Notes: a model not told the origin generated them from the letters alone. Shown: positions 1 to 10,010, numbered from the stretch's first letter. The stretch: 64,000 nt of DNA from an uncultured Ruminiclostridium sp. (GCA_934490165.1 CAKSTB010000015.1:6184-70183), one strand, 5' to 3'. Translations and numbers: made by a program.

Positions 1-20
1 TAATCCTTTCTCAGTCAAGT

Positions 21-69
21 TGTGCTACCTGTAGCACAAACAATAGTGCGGTGTGAAAACACACCGCAC
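21..69 (-). terminator. Two tandem hairpins after the helicase gene
   Basis: Two perfect inverted repeats lie just beyond the minus-strand helicase stop. One has arms 46-55 and 60-69 (GTGCGGTGTG and its complement, AAAA loop); the other has arms 21-28 and 31-38 (TGTGCTAC/GTAGCACA). On the minus strand the first is followed by a modestly T-rich stretch. A terminator is the simplest reading. The second arm resembles the TTGCTACA motif near the integrase gene, so a protein-binding site is also possible. Confidence 0.5.
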
Positions 70-91
70 AGCTTCATTTAATATCAGAAAA

Positions 92-3000
92 CTATAAAAT
101 TAAGTTTTTTGAGTTGATAATAGCTTCTGCTTTCAATTTGTCGTCTGTAGCAACCCGAATAACCATACTACCGTCTGCTTTAGTCTGCTTTTCAAAAGGA
201 ATAGCCGCATTGTTTAAAGCATTTATCTGTTCGTCAGTAGCAGAGAAGTAGTAATAATCAGATATGCCTTTTTGATCAGATCCATTTTCTCCTGAAGAAA
301 TAAGTTTTTCAACTTCTATCTGCCTTTTGGTCTTAGCTTTTAATTCTTCTTCCTGTGCAAAAGGCTTCTGCACTTCGACTTGGGCAGTTGCATACTGTGT
401 CTGTATGTTCTTTAGCTCTGCCTTTGCGTTTTCAATATGTTCAGCAATACGACCTATCGCATTATCGATACGGGTTATATTACCGTTAGGATCATTACCG
501 AGCGGTACTTTTTGAGTTGTTGCACCTTTTAATGTGATTTCATAACAATGCAATATGTCTGAACGCAATATGTCTGAACTAAACTGAAGTTCCATATCAA
601 AACCTCTATATTTACCGATTTTTATCGGGTTTGAGTTATTCAATTGCTTACAGGCATCTAAAATTGCTTTTCCGGCATCAGCTTTTTCCGAAATGTATTT
701 ACCATTGATTTCAATGCTGACAAAACTGTCATCAATGGGTTTCGGATGTGCTTTTGCAGTCGATAAATCCTGTTCTAATGCCTTTATAGTGTTAGTCAAC
801 GATGCAATCTTCTGAGGATAGAATTTAATTATTTTATCCTCAAGGTTGTACTTTTCAGAAAGATAGTTAGCTTTCAGTAGCTTCAGCTTTTGTATCTGAA
901 TATCTAAATCCATCTTTTCTTTAATGTACGGATTTCCTGTTGCAAGCATTTTGATTTCTGCATACGAAAGTGCAGTTTCGTCTATATCATCAGCGGATCT
1001 TACAGGCGATTTGCTCGTCATAATCTGACTGGCGAATTTCTGTTTGCCTTCAACAAGCTGATAAAGATAAGCATCGAAAGTCTGTTCCGTAACATACCGA
1101 TAGATTTCAACCTCCGGATTTGAGTTTCCCTGACGGATAATTCTTCCGGCTCGTTGCTCAAGGTCTGACGGACGCCAGGGACAATCTACATCGTGTAGTG
1201 CAATAAGCCTGTCCTGCACATTCGTACCGGCTCCCATCTTCTGAGTAGATCCAAGCAATACTCTGACTTCGCCTTTACGTACCTTTTGAAAAAGTTCCTT
1301 CTTCTTAACATCTGTATCGGCTTCATGTATAAATTTAACTTCACTTTCAGGGATACCTCTCTCAATCAGTTTTTTTCTGATGTCATTATAAACGGAGAAT
1401 GTGCCATCATTCTTCGGAGTAGACAGATCACAGAATATAAGTTGAGCAGATTTTTTGTCCGAATTTTCATTCCAAATCCGATATACATTATCTACGCAAG
1501 CGTTTATTTTACTACCCTCAAAATCAGGCAGCATATCATTAAGCATACGCTGATCAAGCGCAAGTTTCCTGCCGTCATTAGTAATTTTCAGCATATTGTC
1601 AACACTTGCGTCAACATTTCCTTTGCGTACATTCTCGGCACGTTCAGCAAGTTGTGCTACCATTTCTTTTTGTATTTCTGACGGTTTGGCCGCAATATTG
1701 TGGAAGTTTGCTTTAGGCACGGGAAGTTCCAACATATCGGCTGTGCGTATATCGGCAACTTCTTTGAACATTGACATGAGTTCAGGTAAATTGAAAAACT
1801 TTGCAAACCTTGTTTTTGCTCGGTAACCCGTGCCTTCAGGTGTAAGTTCTATTGCAGTAACCGTTTCACCGAAAGTGGAAGCCCAGCTATCGAAATGCTG
1901 TAAATCGTTCTTTAAGAGCGTATCATACTGCAAATAACGCTGAATGGTGTAAAGCTCCACCATACTATTTGAGATAGGTGTGCCGGTTGCAAAAACCGTT
2001 CCACGTCCTCCGGTTATTTCATCAAGGTATCTGCATTTCATAAACAAATCGGACGATTTCTGAGCTTCTGTCTGTGCAATGCCACCGACATTCCGCATTT
2101 TCGTATAAAGGAAAAGGTTTTTGTAGTAATGACTTTCATCGATAAATATTCTATCAACACCTAATTCCTCAAAAGTAACTACATCATCTTTGCGTGACTG
2201 ATCATTGAGCTTTTCGATTTTTTGCCTAATTGATTTTTTAGCTCTCTCAAGCTGTTTTATGGAGAAATTCTCACCACGATTACGCTTCAATTCGGCAAGA
2301 CCTTCTGTTATTTCATTCTCCTGTTGCTCAAGAGAGGCTCTCTGACGTTCTATGCTCATCGGAATTTTTTCAAACTGACTATGTCCGATAATGACCGCAT
2401 CGTAGTCACCCGTTGCAATCCTGCCGCAGAATCGTTTACGGTTTTTGGTTTCGAAATCCTTTTTTGTTGCTACTAAAATGTTAGCAGACGGATAGAGCTG
2501 AAGATATTCCGAAGCCCATTGTTCTGTAAGATGATTCGGCACAACAAACAAAGACTTGTTGCATAATCCAAGTCGCTTACTTTCTTGTGCCGCCGCCACC
2601 ATTTCGAATGTCTTACCGGCACCGACAGCGTGAGCTAACAGCGTATTGCCGCCATAAAGAATATGGGCAACAGCATTTCTCTGATGTTCTCTGAGAGTGA
2701 TTTCCGGATTCATCCCGCTGAATACTATATGACTTCCGTCATATTCACGAGGGCGGATTGAGTTGAATTTTTCGTTGTACAGTTTACAAAGCCTTTCTCT
2801 GCGTTCCGGATCAGCCCATACCCAATCTTGAAAACCTTGTTTTATAAGCTCCTGCTTTGACTGTGCAATAGCAGTTTCTTTTTTATTAAGTATAGCCTTT
2901 CTGTTTCCGTCAATATCTTCAACATAATCGAATATACGCACATCCTTCAGATTCAAAGTTTCTTCGATTATTCTGTATGCATTTATACGGGCAGAACCGT

Positions 3001-6000
3001 ATGTGTTATACGCTTTTACATTACTTCGGTCATACGATTTGCCGTCGATACTCCATTCTCCCGTATACCTTGAGTAATGTACAATTATACTGCTTTTTGC
3101 GTATCCGGGAGTATTCAGAAATTCATAAATGAATTGTTGAACAATATCAACCGGCAGCCACGTTGAACCCAGTCTTACGGAAATTTCACTTGCCGTCAAG
3201 TCTTCAGGCTGCACTTTTTCAAGTGCTTCAACGTTAATGTTAAAGCGTGAATCGACTTTAGTCGAGTTTCGTGCTATTGCAAGTTTTTCTCTTACATTAC
3301 CCGACAGATATTCATCGGCGGTGAAATACTTTGACTGATTGTCGTTGTTTTCTTCATAAAGAGGGTTTAAGAAGATTACGCCTTTCAAATCATTAAATAG
3401 CTCGTTTTCCTTTTTCCCGGTAAGACTTTGCATATATTCCATGTCAATACAAGCCTTTTCGCCGATTGATACTGCAAGAGCTTCACTTGCTGTATCAACC
3501 TGTGTAATTGGCTTATGTGGCATTATCGTTCGTTTGAAGAATATATCCGCTTTACGCTCGAGTTGCCCTTCATCACCGAGTATTTCCAAAGCAGATACAA
3601 GCGCAAAAGAGCTATCATCGCTGAATGCCGACTTATTGGCTCTGCTGTTTATCAACCCGTATTTTGCGGTAAAATTGTCATATTTTGCGTTAAGCAACTC
3701 CTGTGCCGCTTTAATGTCTTCTTCCGGATAGTCATCTGCTTGTAATTCGATTAAATTGCGTGTGCAATCACGAATTATAATTAATCCTTTGATACGACTT
3801 TCTGCTGTAGCAGATACTGTCACAGGTATCATTCGTGAGTTTTCACGGAAATACAGTTTATCATTTACAACAGAATAAGAAAAATTCTTTACAGAAGCAT
3901 CTGCGGGAATTGACATATCTTCCTCAAGTTCATCGGTTGCAACATCATTCTCGTAATCTGATATTTCGCCGTGAATATTGGCTATAGCATCAGATAGGAG
4001 ATCGGCAAGGCTACTGTCTGTATACGGCTCGCAAGTTACTTGCTGACCGAAACGACCTGATACAGTCTTCATTTCACCGAGTACCATTTCAGGATTCTGA
4101 ACAAAATATGAATTCATACGAATTCCGTTTTCATTCGTATCAAGGTGAACCCAGTCGGGTTCTATATCAATAAGGCGGTCTCGCTTTTGTAAAAACAGAA
4201 TATCGGATACAACCTCTGTTCCGGCACTGCCTTTAAAAGTATCATTCGGAAGACGAATTGCACCTAAAAGTTCGGCACGTTGAGCAATATACTTTCTGAC
4301 CGAGCTGTTTTCTTTGTCCATAGTACCCTTGCTTGTAATCAAAGCCATAACACCGCCCGGACGGAGCTTATCCAATGACTTTGCAAAGAAATAATCGTGA
4401 ATCAGAAAATTGTGCTTATCGTATTTCTTGTCAACAACCTTAAAATCGCCAAATGGCACGTTGCCAACAACGCCATCGAAAAAGCTGTCGGGTATATTGA
4501 CATTCTCAAAACCCTGTGCAGCTATTGATGATTTCTGATAAAGTTGCTGTGCAAGTCCGGCTGATATAGCATCGAGCTCAACACCGTAAACCTTACTGTC
4601 CTGCATTGTTTTCGGCAGCATACCGATAAAGTTACCGATACCGCAGGAAGGTTCGAGCAGATTGCCGTTTTTAAAGTTCATATTTTCAAGAACCTTATAT
4701 ATGGCTCTTATAACTGTCGGCGGAGTGTAAAACGCAGTCAGAGTTGACTCTCTTGCCGATGTGTATTCACTATCGGTAAGCAATTCTTTAAGTTCATTGT
4801 AATGGGAGTTTGACTGCTCAAAGAATTGCGGTAATCCGCCCCAACCGACATATTGTGAAAGTATGACCTGTTCCGTTGGAGTAGCAAGTCTATGCTCGCT
4901 ATTTAACTTTTTGAGCAGACGTATGGCGCTAATGTTGTTATAATAGCGTTCGAGCGGAGTGCCTGCACCCAACTCATTGGTATCAATATGGAAATTTGTA
5001 CGGTAATCATTGTTGATTTCCGGGTACAAAACACTGGTAACGTTGTTTTGCTTGCGGTTTTTCTTATGCTCACGAGCTGTCTTTAACTGTTTGCTATCAG
5101 TTGATTCATTATTGACCTGTGTATTTGTTCCCTCACGGTTACCGATGAATTCAAAATCATATCTTGAAACCAACGTTTCTTGCCATTTGCTGTCCGGTGA
5201 ATTTGATATATATTTCTTGCCACCGCTTTCATTTATGAGAGAAATAGAATATGAAGATACGGATTTTACTGCCCATATTTCGCCATCTACTTTGATAAGG
5301 TCACCTTCATCCAAATCATCAGCATGATATCCGTTTTTATCATAAGTGACTTTTTCGTTTTTAGCTAAAGCTATTAGCTGTAACATATTCTCTTCATTTC
5401 TGCCGATGAAGTCAGGCTTTGGATCCGAATACTCACTTAATACGGTTCTGTATTCTTCTGTGCCAACATCTATAAGTTCTGTGTATGCGTTTTCATCGAG
5501 ATATTCATAAAATGAGTCCGTATCGGACGCAACATCTTTTGCTTTTGAAATGAGCTCATAGGGAATATGAGCGAATACAAATTGTCCGCCGGATATGGCA
5601 TCAGGATTATAATATACAGCACCTACTTCCTTGCGTTCTGCGTCATTGAAGTAATAATCATCGTCATTTATTGGAGTTGTATTCGTTTCAGAAATAACAG
5701 ACGTATTGCTTTCTTCTTCTGAAAGTATAACCTTTAAATGCTCGTTAAGCGCATTTTCTTTTATCTTTTGCTCAAAATCCGCTATATCATATTGTTTGTT
5801 GAAAAGGGGAGCGTTAGCGTCGCTGAGCATTACCTGCTGATCGTCTTTTGCCGTAATTCTGTATTCGGACGCTCCGATGAAAACGGTATCGCCGACTTTG
5901 TAAATATACTTCTCATTATCCTTGTTTTCAGAAGTGCTAAGACCCTGCTCGGTGTCTTGTCTTTCCTCACGCTCGTTGAGCCATTGCGCATAATGTTCTT

Positions 6001-7573
6001 TTTCTTTTGCATTCAGATACCTGTCATTGTTAATCAACAGCTGTATGCGCTTTGCAACCTCTAACCAGTTCAAATTGATTCTCGTTGCGTTATCAGCAAA
6101 TCCCTTGCTGATACAAATACCTTTTGCATTGTGGTCATAGTAATATCCGGATACGCCGCCTGCGTGTGTTCCGCCGCCAATGCCATACTCGTTTTTCAGA
6201 AAATCCGCATTTTCTTTTTGTGATAAGCTTTTCCGGAACTGTTCATAGATACGGTATTTCCCGTCCCAAAAGCCACTTCCGTTGGCAAGATGGTCATTTA
6301 TAATTTCATTTGGAATAGAAAAAGCAGAGGCTTTGGAAACCTCTGCTTTAAATTCTTCAATAAACGCTGTTTGTTCTTCTATTGACGGCAACGGTTTATT
6401 ATTGCTTAAACGCTCATTATTATCTGCTGAGTAACTATCTCTCGCACTTCGTTGCGCAGATTGTTCGTCAGCTGAACCCATTTCATCATGTCTTTCGCTT
6501 TCAGCTCTTCCGTCACCTCCCGCTTCGCTGACATTTCTTTCATCAGTTCGTCCTCCAGCTTCAACGCTCTCTGTTCCTCGTCTGCGAGATACTGCGTCAA
6601 CTGACCTTTTGTCATCAGATTGTAGTACATTACTTTGTGACGCTGCTTCAGATATTCTTTCTTCATTTCCGCCCATATGCCGAGAGTAACTTCCGGCTGT
6701 GTCGGTAATGTCAGATCCGGAATCTGATAATCGCCCTGCATTGTGTAAGTGATTTCTTTCATTGTAAGAACTCCTTTCGTTATCGGAAATTGTATTGTTT
6801 ACAGGCTGAATCGCCTGTTGCTTTTCTTTTTTTGTTGAACGGATGGTTTTAGAAATTATGCCGAGTCCCATTCTTGCTATATCTCCGGTAGCATATCCTA
6901 TTGAATTCAGCAATTCCGGCGTACTGAAATACTCTATACCATTGAAATCGTCATCGGTTAACAGGTTATCCATTCCAAGCCGTTCATATATCATATATAC
7001 AACGCTGTTAGTTACTATTCTCTTGTATATTTCTTCTGCATCCTCAGGCTTCATATAGTCAATTTCACTGCCGGTTCCGCTTTTGACAAAACCATAGATA
7101 TAATCGTCTATATTGTCATCAACTGCATTTACTACACATTCTTTGATTACAATCCTAAGATCGTCTGAATCGATTGATGTGCCGAAAGCATTCTTAAGAG
7201 CTTCTGCAACATCGCTTTGATATTCTTCTGACATTTTCCATACAGGAACTTCTCTTGATTGTTCTGTTCCGTGTGTATCTGCGATGTCAAAGTAGTATTT
7301 AAGTCTTTGATTTTTTTCTGAAGGATCCTCAAATACCGCTATACCTTTTGCACCTCTGTTGACCCATCTGCCGAATGCTGTGTTCCATCGTTCGATTTCC
7401 AGCACTGCCGTAGCGTCAGGACGCTGAGCAAACAGTAACAATTGTTCGTCAAAACGCAATTTGTAGTTTCGACAAGCTGTTTTTAAAAACAATCGCCATG
7501 TCTGAGGAGCTCGAGTTACTTCGATACTGATTTGTTCATACAAATCAGATATCAATTCGTACTTTTTAGCCAT
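92..7573 (-). CDS. Giant SNF2-type helicase / N6-adenine DNA methylase of a conjugative element
   Basis: A protein of about 2493 residues of the family carried by Tn1549-like and related Clostridia elements. Visible parts in order: a conserved N-terminal domain (about 1-250, ArdC-like in flavour), a low-complexity Ser/Asp/Arg/Glu-rich linker (about 270-390), a methyltransferase region with a SAM motif EPSCGIGNF (near residue 973) and an NVPFG motif (near 1038), then a superfamily-2 helicase with Walker A AVGAGKT (near 1650), Walker B DESH (near 1813) and motif VI QRAGRIIRQG (near 2143). The start at 7573 (MAKKYEL) is preferred over an in-frame ATG 57 bases upstream because CGGAGG precedes it with good spacing. 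Its role is probably protecting or processing element DNA during transfer. A second gene is nested in the linker in another frame. Confidence 0.93.
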   Translation of the reverse strand: MAKKYELISDLYEQISIEVTRAPQTWRLFLKTACRNYKLRFDEQLLLFAQRPDATAVLEIERWNTAFGRWVNRGAKGIAVFEDPSEKNQRLKYYFDIADTHGTEQSREVPVWKMSEEYQSDVAEALKNAFGTSIDSDDLRIVIKECVVNAVDDNIDDYIYGFVKSGTGSEIDYMKPEDAEEIYKRIVTNSVVYMIYERLGMDNLLTDDDFNGIEYFSTPELLNSIGYATGDIARMGLGIISKTIRSTKKEKQQAIQPVNNTISDNERSSYNERNHLHNAGRLSDSGSDITDTAGSYSRHMGGNEERISEAASQSNVLQSDDKRSVDAVSRRRGTESVEAGGRTDERNVSEAGGDGRAESERHDEMGSADEQSAQRSARDSYSADNNERLSNNKPLPSIEEQTAFIEEFKAEVSKASAFSIPNEIINDHLANGSGFWDGKYRIYEQFRKSLSQKENADFLKNEYGIGGGTHAGGVSGYYYDHNAKGICISKGFADNATRINLNWLEVAKRIQLLINNDRYLNAKEKEHYAQWLNEREERQDTEQGLSTSENKDNEKYIYKVGDTVFIGASEYRITAKDDQQVMLSDANAPLFNKQYDIADFEQKIKENALNEHLKVILSEEESNTSVISETNTTPINDDDYYFNDAERKEVGAVYYNPDAISGGQFVFAHIPYELISKAKDVASDTDSFYEYLDENAYTELIDVGTEEYRTVLSEYSDPKPDFIGRNEENMLQLIALAKNEKVTYDKNGYHADDLDEGDLIKVDGEIWAVKSVSSYSISLINESGGKKYISNSPDSKWQETLVSRYDFEFIGNREGTNTQVNNESTDSKQLKTAREHKKNRKQNNVTSVLYPEINNDYRTNFHIDTNELGAGTPLERYYNNISAIRLLKKLNSEHRLATPTEQVILSQYVGWGGLPQFFEQSNSHYNELKELLTDSEYTSARESTLTAFYTPPTVIRAIYKVLENMNFKNGNLLEPSCGIGNFIGMLPKTMQDSKVYGVELDAISAGLAQQLYQKSSIAAQGFENVNIPDSFFDGVVGNVPFGDFKVVDKKYDKHNFLIHDYFFAKSLDKLRPGGVMALITSKGTMDKENSSVRKYIAQRAELLGAIRLPNDTFKGSAGTEVVSDILFLQKRDRLIDIEPDWVHLDTNENGIRMNSYFVQNPEMVLGEMKTVSGRFGQQVTCEPYTDSSLADLLSDAIANIHGEISDYENDVATDELEEDMSIPADASVKNFSYSVVNDKLYFRENSRMIPVTVSATAESRIKGLIIIRDCTRNLIELQADDYPEEDIKAAQELLNAKYDNFTAKYGLINSRANKSAFSDDSSFALVSALEILGDEGQLERKADIFFKRTIMPHKPITQVDTASEALAVSIGEKACIDMEYMQSLTGKKENELFNDLKGVIFLNPLYEENNDNQSKYFTADEYLSGNVREKLAIARNSTKVDSRFNINVEALEKVQPEDLTASEISVRLGSTWLPVDIVQQFIYEFLNTPGYAKSSIIVHYSRYTGEWSIDGKSYDRSNVKAYNTYGSARINAYRIIEETLNLKDVRIFDYVEDIDGNRKAILNKKETAIAQSKQELIKQGFQDWVWADPERRERLCKLYNEKFNSIRPREYDGSHIVFSGMNPEITLREHQRNAVAHILYGGNTLLAHAVGAGKTFEMVAAAQESKRLGLCNKSLFVVPNHLTEQWASEYLQLYPSANILVATKKDFETKNRKRFCGRIATGDYDAVIIGHSQFEKIPMSIERQRASLEQQENEITEGLAELKRNRGENFSIKQLERAKKSIRQKIEKLNDQSRKDDVVTFEELGVDRIFIDESHYYKNLFLYTKMRNVGGIAQTEAQKSSDLFMKCRYLDEITGGRGTVFATGTPISNSMVELYTIQRYLQYDTLLKNDLQHFDSWASTFGETVTAIELTPEGTGYRAKTRFAKFFNLPELMSMFKEVADIRTADMLELPVPKANFHNIAAKPSEIQKEMVAQLAERAENVRKGNVDASVDNMLKITNDGRKLALDQRMLNDMLPDFEGSKINACVDNVYRIWNENSDKKSAQLIFCDLSTPKNDGTFSVYNDIRKKLIERGIPESEVKFIHEADTDVKKKELFQKVRKGEVRVLLGSTQKMGAGTNVQDRLIALHDVDCPWRPSDLEQRAGRIIRQGNSNPEVEIYRYVTEQTFDAYLYQLVEGKQKFASQIMTSKSPVRSADDIDETALSYAEIKMLATGNPYIKEKMDLDIQIQKLKLLKANYLSEKYNLEDKIIKFYPQKIASLTNTIKALEQDLSTAKAHPKPIDDSFVSIEINGKYISEKADAGKAILDACKQLNNSNPIKIGKYRGFDMELQFSSDILRSDILHCYEITLKGATTQKVPLGNDPNGNITRIDNAIGRIAEHIENAKAELKNIQTQYATAQVEVQKPFAQEEELKAKTKRQIEVEKLISSGENGSDQKGISDYYYFSATDEQINALNNAAIPFEKQTKADGSMVIRVATDDKLKAEAIINSKNLIL
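6406..6762 (-). CDS. tnpV: TnpV-like protein nested in the helicase gene (different frame)
   Basis: A 118-residue protein beginning MKEITYTMQGDYQIPDL that I recognise as the TnpV family found in many Clostridia mobile elements (named from Tn4451-type transposons; function unknown). It lies wholly inside the helicase gene on the same strand, offset by one base relative to helicase codons, and corresponds to the helicase's low-complexity linker. The ATG is preceded by AAAGGAG with 8 bases of spacing, a ribosome site that serves no purpose for the outer frame. The protein is rich in Lys, Glu and Met and predicted helical. Both the conserved opening motif and the dedicated ribosome site argue for real translation. 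Family assignment is from memory. Confidence 0.75.
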   Translation of the reverse strand: MKEITYTMQGDYQIPDLTLPTQPEVTLGIWAEMKKEYLKQRHKVMYYNLMTKGQLTQYLADEEQRALKLEDELMKEMSAKREVTEELKAKDMMKWVQLTNNLRNEVREIVTQQIIMSV

Positions 7574-7636
7574 TTCTATACCTCCGTTTTTCTGCGGCTC
7601 ACTTTTCTGCTTTGTGCAAGCCGTCATCATTTATAT

Positions 7637-7666
7637 AAAAAAGCCGGAGAGTAGATTTCACCGACT
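7637..7666 (-). terminator. Rho-independent terminator after the relaxase gene
   Basis: On the minus strand, stem AGTCGG/CCGGCT (arms 7661-7666 and 7642-7647, one G-T pair) is followed directly by a run of T. It lies about 90 bases beyond the relaxase stop codon and within the leader of the helicase gene. The helicase promoter starts transcription near the stem, so helicase transcripts would escape it. Confidence 0.55.
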
Positions 7667-7668
7667 TT

Positions 7669-7697
7669 ATTATAACACGTTTAGTTGCGTTTGTCTA
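7669..7697 (-). promoter_or_regulatory. Promoter for the helicase/methylase gene
   Basis: On the minus strand, TAGACA (7697-7692) and TATAAT (7674-7669) are 17 bases apart, a near-consensus sigma-A promoter about 95 bases upstream of the helicase start. It overlaps the relaxase terminator, letting the helicase be expressed separately from the mobilization genes. Confidence 0.65.
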
Positions 7698-7751
7698 CTA
7701 TTATTTTGATAAATATTAAACAAAGCAAAACTGAATTATTTGTTGTTTCTG

Positions 7752-9515
7752 CTAATTCTTCTTTCTGACCTGTTTGAGCAATTGATCAATTTTCATTTCA
7801 TTTTCTCTAAGGAAAACTATATTGTACTTATCGCCTTTTTTGAAATAAGCAAACTGGATACCGGATTGCTTTATGTTGTCAAGCAAATCGGAAGTAACGA
7901 TTCTATATTTAGGTTTCTCGCCGTTTATTGCAGCTAAACGTTTAATTTCATTATTGATTCTGCTATTTCTTTCATATTCTGATTCCTGTTTGCTATCATC
8001 CGACGGGTAGAGGATTTTATTGATGCGCTCCTTGGTGTCCGGCATAAACGCAACGTTATACTTTCCATCATCCTTTGGGAAAGCCGCAAGCTCGATTTCA
8101 TTCAGCTTTAACAGCTCTAACTGTATTTTAGTCACAATCATATAACTTAGTTTTGTGTTCGAAGATGCTGCATAATCTTTCAATCGTTTGTATTTTTGTG
8201 AGTTAATCAATTTATCCGATTGCTGTGCAATTTTTTTGCTGTCATAACCGAGAGCCTGACAGATTATTTCTTTGTTATATTCCTTGACTGTAATAACTGC
8301 TGTGTTAGTTTCCAAGTTTACATTGGCACTGTAGAATATCGGTAGAACAATAATTTTTCCAAGCTGATCTGACGGAATTTTAACAGCAAAATTGTTGCCC
8401 TGGGATGATATCAGATCTCCGTATCTAATGTTCTCGCACCGATATTTTGTTCTGATTATATTCGTATTAGCTGTAGTCCTATTGGATAACCGGTAGTTTG
8501 TATGTTCTCTGTAGGTCTTTCGTGGACTGACAAAAAATACACACAACAGTGTAAGCAACAAGGATTTCCGTGTACCTTTCGGAAAACGGCTCGGTTGATA
8601 ATTTGTTCCATACTGTTTTTTTAAACACCTGTAATTATTTGCGTATCGGTTTTTTTGAGAAAATGACCAGGATTCAAACCTTTGCCATTCGTTAATATTT
8701 TTTCTTGCGCAGGTTTTCTTCGATTGCAAATTTACATTGTTTGTATTTGTATCAGCAAGATTTGTTGAATATCCCATTGCCTTTTCAAGCTCGGCTTTAG
8801 TATATTGGTTGCCGAACTGTTTAGCCAAAGTATCAACACGAATTGCTTTCTTTTCGCCGATTTTGCGAATTGTTATATGTTTTTCATATCGGATTTCATA
8901 ATTTCTGCTTTGGAAATAAGATATGAATTCGCTTTTACTTCTGCATTTTTCTTTTGCGTCATCAAGATCGCTCAGCAACTGAATTTTCCACGACTTTTGT
9001 TTTAATGCTAACTGCATTGTTGTTTGGTCGATCGGTTTGAATTCAGATTGAGTGCTTATAACAGACACTCCATATTTGCAACACAATTTATCACTTATAG
9101 CTCTGTTATTGTTCATTGTTTCTTTGTTATCATAAAACTTTTTTCCTGTGATCATATTGCACGAATTGACGATTATGTGATTGTGTAAATGATCTTTGTC
9201 AACGTGAGTGCTGACAACTACCTGATAATTAGGAAAACACAATTTAGCATATTCTACGCCGAAACGATGAACTATTTCCGGAGTAACATTATCGTTCGGT
9301 GCAAAAGACTGAACGAAATGATGTGCAATAATTCCTTTATTCTGATCAAAAGCTAAACGCATTAGTTTGAATTGATCAAGAGTGTTCGAGTTGCTACCTG
9401 AACAATTTATTCTCGAAACTTCGGATATTTTTGCAGGATTAGTTATGTAAGCAAGAGCTTCAGTCAAACCTGCTTCAGTTTTGATTTTGTTTTTTGCTGA
9501 TTTATTAACCGCCAT
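7752..9515 (-). CDS. Relaxase / mobilization nuclease (MOBP-like)
   Basis: Probably a 587-residue DNA-nicking relaxase that cuts oriT and pilots the transferred strand. The metal-binding three-histidine motif is visible as HVDKDHLHNHIIVN, typical of the Relaxase family (Pfam PF03432); a Tyr in the ALAYITNP motif near the N terminus is a candidate catalytic residue. The middle is basic. The C terminus carries two copies of a ~45-residue unit (YMIVTK... and YRIVTS..., each with KYNVAF/KYNIVF). Start chosen at 9515 (MAVNKS), overlapping mobC by 11 bases with a weak GAG-type site; an ATG at 9551 has no ribosome site. It follows mobC in the same transcript. Confidence 0.88.
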   Translation of the reverse strand: MAVNKSAKNKIKTEAGLTEALAYITNPAKISEVSRINCSGSNSNTLDQFKLMRLAFDQNKGIIAHHFVQSFAPNDNVTPEIVHRFGVEYAKLCFPNYQVVVSTHVDKDHLHNHIIVNSCNMITGKKFYDNKETMNNNRAISDKLCCKYGVSVISTQSEFKPIDQTTMQLALKQKSWKIQLLSDLDDAKEKCRSKSEFISYFQSRNYEIRYEKHITIRKIGEKKAIRVDTLAKQFGNQYTKAELEKAMGYSTNLADTNTNNVNLQSKKTCARKNINEWQRFESWSFSQKNRYANNYRCLKKQYGTNYQPSRFPKGTRKSLLLTLLCVFFVSPRKTYREHTNYRLSNRTTANTNIIRTKYRCENIRYGDLISSQGNNFAVKIPSDQLGKIIVLPIFYSANVNLETNTAVITVKEYNKEIICQALGYDSKKIAQQSDKLINSQKYKRLKDYAASSNTKLSYMIVTKIQLELLKLNEIELAAFPKDDGKYNVAFMPDTKERINKILYPSDDSKQESEYERNSRINNEIKRLAAINGEKPKYRIVTSDLLDNIKQSGIQFAYFKKGDKYNIVFLRENEMKIDQLLKQVRKKN

Positions 9516-9876
9516 CGGTATTGTCACTCTTTTCGTTTTCGCTTTCAGCATTTGTGACAGCGACCAGCAAGCTTTTCAGTAATTTCATTATTTCATTTTG
9601 ATAATCTGTAATTCGCTTTAAGTAGTAATTCGGTAATTCACTTTCATTTTTTCGGTTTGTGTTTGCTACCACGGCAATCTGATTTATGTTGTTTCCGATT
9701 TTTAATAGCTGGCGTGTTACCTCGTCTGCGCCATCGACAACAATGATTGTTTTATTTTCTGATAGTGACAGAATGTATTGGCTGACACTCTGTCTTGCCT
9801 GAGCCGCCTTTTCTATGATACTTTGCTTTTCTTCATCGGTTACTCTCAGGTGTATCCGTGCATTTTTATACGGCAT
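9505..9876 (-). CDS. mobC: MobC-like relaxosome accessory protein
   Basis: A 123-residue protein with an N-terminal ribbon-helix-helix-like segment (IHLRVTDEEKQSI) and the MobC signature LLKIGNNINQIAVVAN at about 79-94. MobC proteins bind near oriT and help the relaxase open the DNA. GAGGAG precedes the ATG. It sits directly downstream of the dyad-rich oriT-like region and overlaps the relaxase start, the usual mobilization operon order. Confidence 0.88.
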   Translation of the reverse strand: MPYKNARIHLRVTDEEKQSIIEKAAQARQSVSQYILSLSENKTIIVVDGADEVTRQLLKIGNNINQIAVVANTNRKNESELPNYYLKRITDYQNEIMKLLKSLLVAVTNAESENEKSDNTDGG

Positions 9877-9900
9877 TTTCTACTCCTCTCGAAACTTCTG

Positions 9901-10010
9901 CGTAGCAAGAAGCACTATGCGATTTACGCAGTAAATCACAAAGTGGCAAGCACAGAACACGTGCACCCGATTGGTGCACTCGTTCGCTTGTTAGGGTGAA
10001 CCCCCTAATA
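9901..10010. other. Candidate origin of transfer (oriT): cluster of three dyads
   Basis: The gap upstream of mobC holds three short perfect inverted repeats: GATTTAC/GTAAATC (9921-9927 and 9931-9937), GTGCACC/GGTGCAC (9961-9967 and 9973-9979, loop CGATT) and TTAGGG/CCCTAA (9991-9996 and 10003-10008). A dyad cluster beside mobC and the relaxase is the expected position and architecture of oriT. The nick site cannot be named from sequence alone. Confidence 0.6.
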
